DNA from: Paenibacillus mellifer
Lineage (GTDB): Bacteria; Bacillota; Bacilli; Paenibacillales; Paenibacillaceae
NCBI RefSeq assembly: GCF_023195895.1
Contig: NZ_JALPRK010000029.1
Location: forward strand, 1 to 56,295
Length of the DNA stretch: 56,295 nt
Direction of reading: 5' to 3'
Position numbers and translations under genes: made by a program
Notes under the pieces: model-generated
Database searches by the model: none
Told to the model about the DNA's origin: nothing
What the model saw: the letters and a program-made list of their open reading frames with translations, nothing else
Shown here: piece by piece, positions 25,697 to 34,070 of the stretch
Layout of the letters: every line of letters starts with the position of its first letter
Position numbering within the stretch: the first letter of the stretch is position 1

Positions 25697-26767
25697 ATGC
25701 GCAAACGGACAGAAACGAGCAAGAAAATAAAGGGCTGGCGGCGGGGATGGCTACTTAGCGGTTTGATCGTCGTGGCCGGCATTCTGCTTGTTGGTTATAT
25801 CCTGGCGAGAGGTTCTGACGAAGAAGTTGCTAAGGTAGGCGGATACGCCGTCACGGAGCAGGAAATCGCCTTTCATATGGACCGGTTGAAATCAGCGGTT
25901 CAGAACGAGTTCCACGTCAAGTCCCAAGTGACGCTTGGGAGAGGCGACTGGACCCAGCCGGTCGGAGACCTCACTCCGCTTCGTGTTCTGCAGGAACGGG
26001 CGTTAGAACAAGCGATGCAGGACAAGGTGGTTTTCATTCTAGCCCAGGCGCAGGGCTTGCTGGACTCGCCTGATTTCGATGCGCTAACGGCCTCGATGGA
26101 GGCGGAAAATCGGGAGAGAGAGGCAGCGATCCGACGTGGAGAAGTGGTATATGGGCTCACTCGATTTACCTTGGAGCCTTACTATGCCCATAGGCTGGCT
26201 TCCCTTGAAACCGAATTGAAGCAGAAGCTTAGCCAATATCCGGAGGACCCGTTATATCTGGAAAGGGGGGATGTCGAGAGCTATTACGAATCGCATGCCT
26301 CGGAGTGGAGCGCTAACGCAACCAGCTACGAGGTCACCCAGTTGATCTTGCCTGTCCCGCAAGAGGGGAAGAAGGCCGCAGCCCACGCTTTGGCGGAACC
26401 CACCACGCAACAAGCTGGATTGGAGGAAATAGCAAGCCGGTTTGAAGAGGCCATCACTCAGACAGAAACGTTGACAGAAGAGAGCGGATCCCAAGCCAAC
26501 TCGCCAGCTCATCAGGTGATCTTGCAACTGAGGGATATGGAACCAAGCGAACTTACCGCGCCTGTGGAAGTCGGCGAAGGATTTGTCGTGTATCGTCTGG
26601 ATGAAGTCAAGGTCGATGAGCAGAAAGCATTGCAAAGGTATGAATATCAGATCAAACAGCAGCTGTTGGAGGAACGATTTGAAGCGTATGTCGAGCAATA
26701 CAGGGGAGAACTGCCGGTTCAAGTCAACCGAGAAATGCTGGCCAAAGTTACGATTCCGGGGATTTGA
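25697..26767 (+). CDS. Membrane-anchored SurA/PrsA-like chaperone (LnbY-like candidate)
   Basis: 356-aa protein with a basic N-terminus, one membrane segment (about 18-37) and a large extracytoplasmic helical domain. VAKVGGYAVTEQEIAFHMDR matches the start of SurA/PrsA N-domains; about 70-160 are further chaperone helices (an ENREREAA segment and GEVVYGL), and 195-330 resemble a parvulin-like fold without obvious catalytic residues. It stands directly before the exported beta-helix gene, 53 bases apart. The GH136 lacto-N-biosidase LnbX needs a dedicated chaperone, LnbY, and this gene sits where one would be expected. That role is inferred. GGAGGTGAGGCG precedes the ATG. Confidence 0.7.
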   Translation: MRKRTETSKKIKGWRRGWLLSGLIVVAGILLVGYILARGSDEEVAKVGGYAVTEQEIAFHMDRLKSAVQNEFHVKSQVTLGRGDWTQPVGDLTPLRVLQERALEQAMQDKVVFILAQAQGLLDSPDFDALTASMEAENREREAAIRRGEVVYGLTRFTLEPYYAHRLASLETELKQKLSQYPEDPLYLERGDVESYYESHASEWSANATSYEVTQLILPVPQEGKKAAAHALAEPTTQQAGLEEIASRFEEAITQTETLTEESGSQANSPAHQVILQLRDMEPSELTAPVEVGEGFVVYRLDEVKVDEQKALQRYEYQIKQQLLEERFEAYVEQYRGELPVQVNREMLAKVTIPGI

Positions 26768-26820
26768 CCCGCAGTCAACCTGATTTATCGTATCCATTCT
26801 GAATGTATGGGAGGGAAATT

Positions 26821-29169
26821 ATGTACTTGAATAAAAGCCGCGTTGCCTTGGTAGGTCTGATGTTGTTTGCTATGGTCCTTTCGTTGCTGCCTCCGGCAGC
26901 CCATGCTTCCGAGTCAGGCCCCGCAATTCCCGCTGTTCAAGTAGAGGACGCCGCCCAAGTTGCGGGGAACCAGGCGAACCCACATCAAGGGACTGACTAT
27001 TACATCGATGCGACGCTCGGGAACGATGCCAACAACGGGACTTCAAAGAGAACGCCGTGGAAGACGTTCCAGAAAGCCAACGAAACGGTGTTTCAGCCAG
27101 GCGACCGGATTCTGCTGAAGGCCGGTGAAACCTGGAATGATCAACAGCTCTGGCCAAAGGGCTCCGGGGCGAAGGGAAAGCCGATCGTGATCGACATGTA
27201 CGGCAATCCGAAGGACGGGAAACCTTATATCGCTGCAGGCGGCAACGTGGAGAATCCAGTCCGCTATGAAAACGGGGACTTCAAAAAGGACAAAACCAAA
27301 GTCGGCCTGACCGGAGCTATCGTACTGCAAAATCAACAGTATTGGGAAATTCATAACCTGGAGATTTCAAACGACGACGACTTCGCTACCGATATCGACG
27401 TGTCTGCGAAAGAGCATTCCGTCGTTCGAGACGGGGTGTCCATCACGATTAACGCCGATCTGCTGGGACCGGGCGATGACAAGATCATGAATTATTTCCG
27501 CATCAGCAATTTATATATCCACGATATCGACGGACCAACTGATTGGCAGAAGATTCATTACGGCGGTATCGTATTCCAAGTTTTCGGCGAAAAGAGCTAT
27601 AAAGACTACGACGAAGGGGCTTATTACTTCCAGGATGTCCGCATTGAAAATAACCATTTCTACAAAACTGAGCTCCACGCGATCCAATTCGCTTTTAACT
27701 GGTTCTACGATCGCGATGCCAGCTCCGGCGAATACGATGAAACCGGCAAATACCATGAAGGCTGGGAGCAGTTGTGGGTGAGAACCCGTGACCTTTACAG
27801 CCGTGACGTCTACATTGGGCACAACTATGCCGAGAACATTGGACAAGGTGCCATTCAGTTGGCGAACACCAAGAACATGACGGTGGAATTCAACGAGATC
27901 AACGGTTATTTGCAAAGATATGACGCCGTCTCGTGCGGTCTGTACTTATGGGCTGGGGCAGACTCCGTCATGCAGTTCAATGAGGTGTACGGCGGCCCGT
28001 ACGGTGAATTCGACGGCACCCCTTGGGATTTGGAATACACCAACTTCAATGTGACTTATCAATATAACTACTCCCACGACAATGCCGCAGGCTGGATGGC
28101 CTATATGGGGAACAGCTCCAATTCCGTGGCGCGTTATAATCTAAGCGTCAACGACAATGGCGTCATTGTGAAAAATATGCTATCCACCAATTACTCGCCA
28201 ACGTATTTTCTGAATAATGTTTTTGTCTATAATGCGGAACAGATGGACTGGTTCCACGATGAGGTGTTTAAGGATACGGTGTATTTCCTGAACAACGTTT
28301 TCTACAACATGTCGGAGACGACGCCAACGAAATGGTACCGGAAAGAAGGGGCTTTGAACAAAGCCGTGTTCTCCAATAACGCCTTCTACGAAGCGGGAGG
28401 CGTCTACTCGGAGCAGCAGCCTAAGGATCCCCATGCCGTATTTGCAGACCCGATGTTCGTGAAGAATCCAAAGGACTATAAGAAGAATAACGGGGTTGAC
28501 CGGATCGTGAACTCGGCGGCGAATTTCAAGCTGAAGAAGAACTCACCGCTTATCGACGCCGGTCGCTATAATCGAAACGTTGGCGAAGGGGATTTCTTCG
28601 GGACGCACTTGTATTATGGAAAAGGAATCGATATCGGCTTGCAAGAATCGCCGATCGGCAAGAAAGTAAAGGACCCGATCGACACGAATCCGATCGAAGA
28701 CGAAGGCAAGTCGGACCGGGTTAACCTGGCGCTGCATAAACCGATTGAAGCGAATTATACCCATCCGAATCCGGGACTGGAAGCGGATAAACTGGTGGAT
28801 GGAAATACCGCTACTCGCTGGGCAAGTGCCGACCCGGACAAGATGACGGACGGATATCCGATCGTCATTACGATCGATTTTGGCCAACCGACGACCTTCG
28901 ATGAAGTTTATTTGGATGAATATACCGATGGAGGTACGAATCTAAGAATCCAGGAATTTGAACTGCAGAAGCTGGACCCAGAGACGCAGGAATGGATAAC
29001 GTTCCAATCCAAAACGGATGGGATGGGACATGATCTGAAGTTGGACGATTTCGGCAGTGTGACTAGCAGCAAACTGCGGCTGCTCCTAACGAAACAAAAG
29101 GAAAGCGAATACTGGACGCCTACGATGACAGAGATCCAGGTGTATCGTAGCCAAGACGCGGATATATAG
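26821..29169 (+). CDS. Secreted right-handed beta-helix protein with F5/8C domain (candidate GH136-like lacto-N-biosidase)
   Basis: 782-aa secreted protein: signal peptide ending AAHASES (about 30), a right-handed beta-helix (about 60-600) beginning with the YYIDATLGNDANNGTS motif common to carbohydrate-active beta-helices, a short linker, and a C-terminal discoidin (F5/8 type C) carbohydrate-binding domain (about 635-780). Repeated IENNHFY and YQYNYSHDN rungs mark the coils. The only clear active-site candidate is an acidic cluster on one rung, Asp398, Asp403 and Glu405 (DGTPWDLE). GH136 lacto-N-biosidases have this fold and use two nearby acidic residues, and the neighbouring chaperone and GH112 genes fit. 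Other beta-helix hydrolases or lyases remain possible. GGGAGGG precedes ATG 26821. Confidence 0.75.
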   Translation: MYLNKSRVALVGLMLFAMVLSLLPPAAHASESGPAIPAVQVEDAAQVAGNQANPHQGTDYYIDATLGNDANNGTSKRTPWKTFQKANETVFQPGDRILLKAGETWNDQQLWPKGSGAKGKPIVIDMYGNPKDGKPYIAAGGNVENPVRYENGDFKKDKTKVGLTGAIVLQNQQYWEIHNLEISNDDDFATDIDVSAKEHSVVRDGVSITINADLLGPGDDKIMNYFRISNLYIHDIDGPTDWQKIHYGGIVFQVFGEKSYKDYDEGAYYFQDVRIENNHFYKTELHAIQFAFNWFYDRDASSGEYDETGKYHEGWEQLWVRTRDLYSRDVYIGHNYAENIGQGAIQLANTKNMTVEFNEINGYLQRYDAVSCGLYLWAGADSVMQFNEVYGGPYGEFDGTPWDLEYTNFNVTYQYNYSHDNAAGWMAYMGNSSNSVARYNLSVNDNGVIVKNMLSTNYSPTYFLNNVFVYNAEQMDWFHDEVFKDTVYFLNNVFYNMSETTPTKWYRKEGALNKAVFSNNAFYEAGGVYSEQQPKDPHAVFADPMFVKNPKDYKKNNGVDRIVNSAANFKLKKNSPLIDAGRYNRNVGEGDFFGTHLYYGKGIDIGLQESPIGKKVKDPIDTNPIEDEGKSDRVNLALHKPIEANYTHPNPGLEADKLVDGNTATRWASADPDKMTDGYPIVITIDFGQPTTFDEVYLDEYTDGGTNLRIQEFELQKLDPETQEWITFQSKTDGMGHDLKLDDFGSVTSSKLRLLLTKQKESEYWTPTMTEIQVYRSQDADI

Positions 29170-29181
29170 TCGGTGATCAAG

Positions 29182-29228
29182 AAAGGACCTTCTATTCCTC
29201 AGGGAGTAGTTGGTCCTTGCCTTTCTTT
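29182..29228. terminator. Terminator at the end of the GH112 locus
   Basis: Arms AAAGGACC and GGTCCTT with an inner stem CTATTCC/GGGAGTAG around TCA, followed by a T-rich stretch (CTTTCTTT). It can also serve the leftward hcp remnant on the other strand. Confidence 0.8.
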
Positions 29229-29245
29229 ATATTATCGCGTAACGC

Positions 29246-30922
29246 CTAGGCTCCGAGAAACAGGGCCATATCTTCCTCAACGTTCGTGATGCCGCCGATA
29301 CCCAAATTGTCGATCAGGACCTGGGTTACATGGGGCGACAGGAAGGCAGGTAAAGTAGGGCCGAGATGAATGTTCTTGACGCCGAGATGGAGGAGGGCCA
29401 GCAGGACGATGACGGCCTTTTGCTCATACCAAGCGATATTGTACGAAATAGGCAGATCGTTAATATCCTCCAGGCCAAACAACCCCTTCAACTTGAGCGC
29501 GATGACCGCCAGCGAATAGGAATCGTTGCATTGACCGGCATCCAGGACGCGCGGGATACCGCCGATATCGCCGAGCTCCAGCTTGTTATATTTGTACTTG
29601 GCGCAACCAGCCGTCAAGATCACGGTATCGCGGGGGATTTGTAAGGCAAACTCCGTGTAGTAATCACGTGATTTCATCCGTCCGTCACACCCGGCCATCA
29701 CGAAGAATCGCTGAATCGCTCCGGTCTCCACGGCCTGAACAATCGTGTCGGCCAGCTGAGTAACCGTATGATGGGCAAAGCCGCCGACGATCCGTCAGCT
29801 TTCGAGCTCTGTTGGCGGGGAGCAGCTTCTGGCGTGGGCGATCAGTTCCGAGAAATCTTTCGACTTACCGTCGGTGCCTTCTGGAATATGCCGAACCCCG
29901 GGGTATCCGGTATTTCCCGTTGTGTAGATTCGATCCATATAACTGGCTTTCGGCGGAACGATACAGTTGGTTGTCATTAGAATCGGACCGTTGAAAGCGG
30001 CGAATTCCTTCGTTTGCTCCCACCAGGCGTTGCCGTAATTGCCAACGAAGTGACTGTATTTCTTGAAAGCCGGATAATAATGGGCCGGGAGCATCTCGCT
30101 GTGGGTGTAGACGTCCATGCCGGTTCCTTCGGTTTGAGCCAGCAATTGTTCCAAATCCTTCAAATCATGACCGCTGATCAATATGCCGGGGCGATTGCGC
30201 ACGCCGATATTTACTTGAGGCACTTCCGGATGACCGTAGGTACTTGTGTTGGCCTGATCCAGCAAGGCCATGGCTTCCACGCCATATTTACCGGCCTCTA
30301 AGACCAAGGCGACGAGATCATCAGCCGTTAAGGTATCGTCTAATGTCGCGGCCAGGGCTCGGCGCAGAAAGAGGTCGATTGCCGCATGAGTATAACCCAA
30401 CTGATAAGCATGATACGTGTAGGCGGCCATCCCTTTGAGTCCGTAGGTCAGCAGCTCACGCAAGGAACGGATGTCTTCGTTGGCGGTGGAGAGGACCCCC
30501 ACTTGCTTCGCTTTATCCGCAAATTGAATTTCGTCTTCCGCTTTCCAGAGCGCGGCATCGGGCAGGAAAAATTCAACTCCTGCATGCCGCTCGTTCCAGT
30601 AGTGTTGGACGACGTCGCGCATCGTAAAGGCGGTTCGTATTTGACTGACAAAACTGTCGTGATCAAAATTGGCGTTCGTAATCGTTGCAAATAAGGAGTT
30701 CATCGTAAAAAGAGAAAGCGGACGCTCGATGTGTTCCGGCAGATCGCTGCCCAACGCGAGGAATGACATCCCTTTATATAATACAATTAATGATAACGGA
30801 GAATCGTTACTGGATTTGCCACCGATCATTACACGTTTGCTTACCGAATTATGTTGGTTTTGGCTTTGGTATTCATTGGGGGGGGGCAGCATTACCACGT
30901 GAAAAACCAAGAACGCCAGCAC
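29246..30922 (-). pseudogene. hcp: Disrupted hybrid cluster protein (hydroxylamine reductase) hcp
   Basis: Full-length class I Hcp-like frame (about 559 codons) interrupted by one in-frame TGA at 29795-29797; homology continues on both sides without a shift ([16 protein letters not shown]). The intact enzyme reduces hydroxylamine or nitric oxide. All hybrid-cluster ligand contexts are kept: [35 protein letters not shown] and WYEQK. The N-terminal region that should hold four cysteines for the [4Fe-4S] cluster has none: it reads EYQSQ, SVSKR and IGGK where relatives have YQC, CTxxG and VCGK. A run of nine C lies next to the start, which is itself uncertain (GTG 30922 or ATG 30892). Decay of an hcp gene is the simplest reading. 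Confidence 0.85.
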
Positions 30923-31024
30923 CTTGACGATTTCCGGAGGTATAATCGCTCTTACGACAACAGAACCCGTGAGGATGACTTTCTAAGGTAACGAGTTGCG
31001 AAGATTCTCGGTCGTGAGGAATTT

Positions 31025-31052
31025 GGAAGCGGGATGTCTCCCGCTTCTTTTT
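31025..31052 (+). terminator. Orphan rightward terminator upstream of apbE
   Basis: Stem GGAAGCGGGA-tgtc-TCCCGCTTC followed by TTTTT on the plus strand only. No recognised gene lies between hcp and this site, so it may end a small transcript or be left from a lost gene. The remainder of 30923-31182 shows only the apbE promoter region. Confidence 0.8.
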
Positions 31053-31182
31053 CGTTTACGCTCGCTTTACCATGCTCCTCTATCCTTATAAGTGATGTAC
31101 TTACTGGACTAATTGCTTGTGGAAATTATACAATACGATATGTTAACCACTAGATGCGTGGAATTTCAAATGAGGTGAAACG

Positions 31183-32265
31183 ATGCAACGAGCACAGAAA
31201 TGGCGTACAAGAGCCATCATCCTAAGCGTAACGGCAATGCTGATGACCATTCTTTCCGGCTGCGGTGGGAATGAAGAAACGAAGGAGAAACCAACGGCCG
31301 GGGAGCCGGTCTCGAAACAATATTATATATTTGATACGGTGGTTAACATCAAATTGTTTGATGACCCCAAGGCGGAGGAGCATTTAGACCATATCGACAA
31401 CCTACTGAAAACCTTGGATATAGAGCTAAGTCGCACGTTAGAAACGAGCCAACTCTACAAAGTGAATCAGGAAGCCGGCAAACAGGCGGTTGAGGTTTCA
31501 GAGGATACGATGAAGGTACTCGAACGTTCGCTTGACTACGCCGAAGAGACGGACGGGCTGTTCGATCCGACCGTCGGCGGGCTGGTCGATCTGTGGGATA
31601 TCGGGCATGAAGGGGCCCATGTTCCGGCGCCGGAGGATTTGCAGCGGGAACTCAGCCTAGTCGGCTATAAGGATGTGGTCGTGGATGAGGCCCAAAGCAC
31701 CGTCTTTCTGAAACGGCAGGGAATGGTGCTGGATCTCGGCGGCATCGGGAAAGGTTTCGCGGCCGACGAGGTTGCCGCTTATTTGCGGGCGGAAGGCGTC
31801 AAGAGCGCACTGGTCGATCTTGGCGGCAGCAGCATTATCGTCATCGGGAGCAAGCCTAACGGCGACAGCTGGAACGTGGGTCTTCAGGATCCTGACAGCT
31901 CGCGCGGCACAACCATGGGCACGATTCGCTTAAGCGATCAGGTGATTGACACCTCCGGAATTTATGAACGATTCTTCATCGAGGACGATGTGATGTATCA
32001 TCACATTCTTGATCCGAGAACCGGGGTACCGTCGCAAAACAATCTGAAGAGCGTGACGATTCTTGCGGACAATGCAACGGATGCCGACGCGCTGTCAACT
32101 TTCGTTTATGTGATGGGCCTTACGGAAGGCTTGAAGTACATCGAGGACTTGAACGATGGGACGGAAGGAATGTTCATCACGAAGGACAATAAGATTTACG
32201 TCACGTCGGGACTCAAGGATACGTTTAAGGTGACGGACGAGCAGTACACGTTGGTCGAAGAATAG
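31183..32265 (+). CDS. apbE: FAD:protein FMN transferase ApbE (lipoprotein)
   Basis: 360-aa flavin transferase that attaches FMN covalently to Thr/Ser of extracytoplasmic redox proteins using FAD and Mg2+. Signal peptide with lipobox LSGC (Cys27). Family motifs are present: FDTVVNIKLF, DPTVGGLVDLW, DLGGIGKGFAADEVA, the LVDLGGSS loop and HHILDPRTG. GAGGTGAAACG lies just before the ATG. Upstream, TGGACT (31105-31110) and TATACA (31127-31132) are a weak promoter pair. No obvious flavoprotein substrate is in the window. Confidence 0.93.
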   Translation: MQRAQKWRTRAIILSVTAMLMTILSGCGGNEETKEKPTAGEPVSKQYYIFDTVVNIKLFDDPKAEEHLDHIDNLLKTLDIELSRTLETSQLYKVNQEAGKQAVEVSEDTMKVLERSLDYAEETDGLFDPTVGGLVDLWDIGHEGAHVPAPEDLQRELSLVGYKDVVVDEAQSTVFLKRQGMVLDLGGIGKGFAADEVAAYLRAEGVKSALVDLGGSSIIVIGSKPNGDSWNVGLQDPDSSRGTTMGTIRLSDQVIDTSGIYERFFIEDDVMYHHILDPRTGVPSQNNLKSVTILADNATDADALSTFVYVMGLTEGLKYIEDLNDGTEGMFITKDNKIYVTSGLKDTFKVTDEQYTLVEE

Positions 32266-32337
32266 CAGGCTGGGGACGTTCAAGCGATTGAGCGTCTTTC
32301 TTTATCCTAAATCGATTTGATAAAGGAGTTGGTTTCT

Positions 32338-32886
32338 ATGAAACTGATGTTGATTTCGGATATCCACGGGTCAAGCGCTTGGCTGGACCGGGCGATGGCC
32401 AAAGCGGCAGAAGAGCAACCCGATCAGATGATCATGCTGGGGGATTTCTTGTACCATGGCCCAAGGAATCCGCTGCCTGACGGATATGATCCGAAACGGG
32501 TAGCGGCAATGCTCAACGGGCATAAGCAGAGCATCATCGCCGTTCGCGGGAACTGCGATGCCGAAGTGGATCAAATGCTGCTCGAATTTCCGATGATGGC
32601 GGATTACGCCATGCTCTACTTCGAAGGACGCCGGATCTACGTCACACATGGACACGGATACAGCATCGAGCAGCTTCCGCCGCTGGCACCCGGCGACGTG
32701 TTTATCCAGGGACATACGCATGTGCCTGTAGCCGACCGCAAGGACGGCATCTATGTGCTGAATCCGGGATCCATCGCGTTACCGAAAGAGGAATACCCGA
32801 ATTCCTACGGCGTGTTGGAGGCGGGGGCGTTTATCGTTAAGGATTTTGCCGGAGAAACCGTGAAACGGATCGAGTTTACTCCATGA
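32338..32886 (+). CDS. yfcE: YfcE-like metallophosphodiesterase
   Basis: 182-aa metallophosphoesterase of the YfcE/MJ0936 family with the five metal motifs in order: DIHG, GDFLYHGPRNPLP, GNCD, THGHGYS and GHTHVP. E. coli YfcE hydrolyses phosphodiesters in vitro; the natural substrate is unknown. The insertion GPRNPLPDGYDP is the usual YfcE feature. Start ATG 32338 with AAAGGAG nine bases upstream. Its stop overlaps the start of the UvrC-like gene. Confidence 0.92.
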   Translation: MKLMLISDIHGSSAWLDRAMAKAAEEQPDQMIMLGDFLYHGPRNPLPDGYDPKRVAAMLNGHKQSIIAVRGNCDAEVDQMLLEFPMMADYAMLYFEGRRIYVTHGHGYSIEQLPPLAPGDVFIQGHTHVPVADRKDGIYVLNPGSIALPKEEYPNSYGVLEAGAFIVKDFAGETVKRIEFTP

Positions 32887-33971
32887 CTAACGAACGGATC
32901 GAACATCAGCTGCGGCTCCTCCCGGCTTCGCCGGGGGGTTATTTGATGAAGGACGCGGCGGGAGGCATTATTTACGTCGGCAAGTCCAAAAACCTGCAGC
33001 AAAGGGTTCGCTCCTATTTTCATGCTTCCCGTAACCGCTCCAAGAAAGTTGAAAGACTCGCGCATAACGTCAAGGATTTGGAGATCCGCCTGACAGATAC
33101 CGAATTCGAAGCACTGATGCTGGAGTGCCGGCTGATACGCGAACTGAAGCCGATGTATAACAAAAAGATGAAAAGCACGTACGGTTATGCGTATATCGCG
33201 ATCCGGGACAACGAAGGGATTTGGGACTTGGGAATCGCGGATAACCCTGAGGCCCCAGGGATCCGACAAGCCTACGGGCCTTATACGGCAAGCCGGCATA
33301 CCGTTGAGCAAGCGGTCCGAAGCATTCGTGAAGTTTTGCGTATCGCCTGCAATCGTAACCGTTCTGCTTCTACCGGCGTCCCTTGCTTGAACCATTCGCT
33401 GGGGTTATGTCTCGGCGCATGCTTGGGTGGGGAGGCGATCCTAAGCAACAATCAAATCCTCGCGCGATTCGACGCGTTTCTTGACGGTCGGGATCCCGGC
33501 CTTAGGGAAGAGATGGAGCTGCGGATGCGGGAGGCTTCCGGGCAATATGACTTTGAAGCCGCGGCCAAGCTTAGGGATGCCTTGAACGCCATCGATTTGT
33601 TTGCCAAGCAGGAGGAGGTCGCCGGGGTCACGGAGCAGAACCGGAACCTTGTGGTGCTGGAGCATTTAAATGAACAGGAATTCAAATGCTTCTTGTTGCG
33701 GCGGAATCAAATTCTCTATAGTCAGAAATTGGATCTGTCCAAAGATACTCATGAGGCTCTGTCCAAAGAACTTGCCGATAAGACGCTTGCCTGCTTCGGC
33801 AAAGCGGGACTCCCTTTGGCTGGCAAGCCGAGACGTGATGAAATCGATGAAGCCCGAATTATCTACCGATATTTGCAAAGCAGCGACTGCCGCCATGCAT
33901 CGATTCCGCAGGCTTGGATTGAGACCGCAGACGCCGTACGGATCTTTCGGGCTCTGGAAGAGATGATTTGA
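32883..33971 (+). CDS. Short UvrC-like GIY-YIG nuclease
   Basis: 362-aa protein homologous to the N-terminal half of UvrC, the incision nuclease of nucleotide excision repair. About 10-95 are the GIY-YIG domain (PGGYLMKD, GIIYVGKSKNLQQRV); the FeS-type cysteine cluster (PCLNHSLGLCLGAC) follows near 170; about 205-240 are a UVR motif that in UvrC binds UvrB. It ends before the RNase H-like and HhH domains, so only one incision can be expected, as with E. coli Cho. It overlaps yfcE by four bases. A full-length uvrC probably exists elsewhere; none is in the window. Confidence 0.85.
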   Translation: MTNERIEHQLRLLPASPGGYLMKDAAGGIIYVGKSKNLQQRVRSYFHASRNRSKKVERLAHNVKDLEIRLTDTEFEALMLECRLIRELKPMYNKKMKSTYGYAYIAIRDNEGIWDLGIADNPEAPGIRQAYGPYTASRHTVEQAVRSIREVLRIACNRNRSASTGVPCLNHSLGLCLGACLGGEAILSNNQILARFDAFLDGRDPGLREEMELRMREASGQYDFEAAAKLRDALNAIDLFAKQEEVAGVTEQNRNLVVLEHLNEQEFKCFLLRRNQILYSQKLDLSKDTHEALSKELADKTLACFGKAGLPLAGKPRRDEIDEARIIYRYLQSSDCRHASIPQAWIETADAVRIFRALEEMI

Positions 33972-33995
33972 AGAATCTATGAAACTATCTTTTTA

Positions 33996-34025
33996 TTGAC
34001 AGCGCTTACATAAATCGTTTATGTT
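33996..34025 (+). promoter_or_regulatory. Promoter with overlapping cre site, GH5 gene
   Basis: -35 TTGACA (33996-34001) and -10 TATGTT (34020-34025), spacing 18. Positions 33996-34011, read on the reverse strand (ATGTAAGCGCTGTCAA), match the CcpA cre consensus with one mismatch and cover the -35, so glucose repression is expected. Confidence 0.65.
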
Positions 34026-34070
34026 TGGAGTGGAAATATAAACCATTATTGGCACAAAGGAGGATTTGTG

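Noticed and set aside
29795..29797. TGA inside hcp as a selenocysteine codon
   Set aside because: The position aligns to a non-cysteine site and no SECIS-like hairpin or sel gene is seen; a nonsense mutation is simpler.
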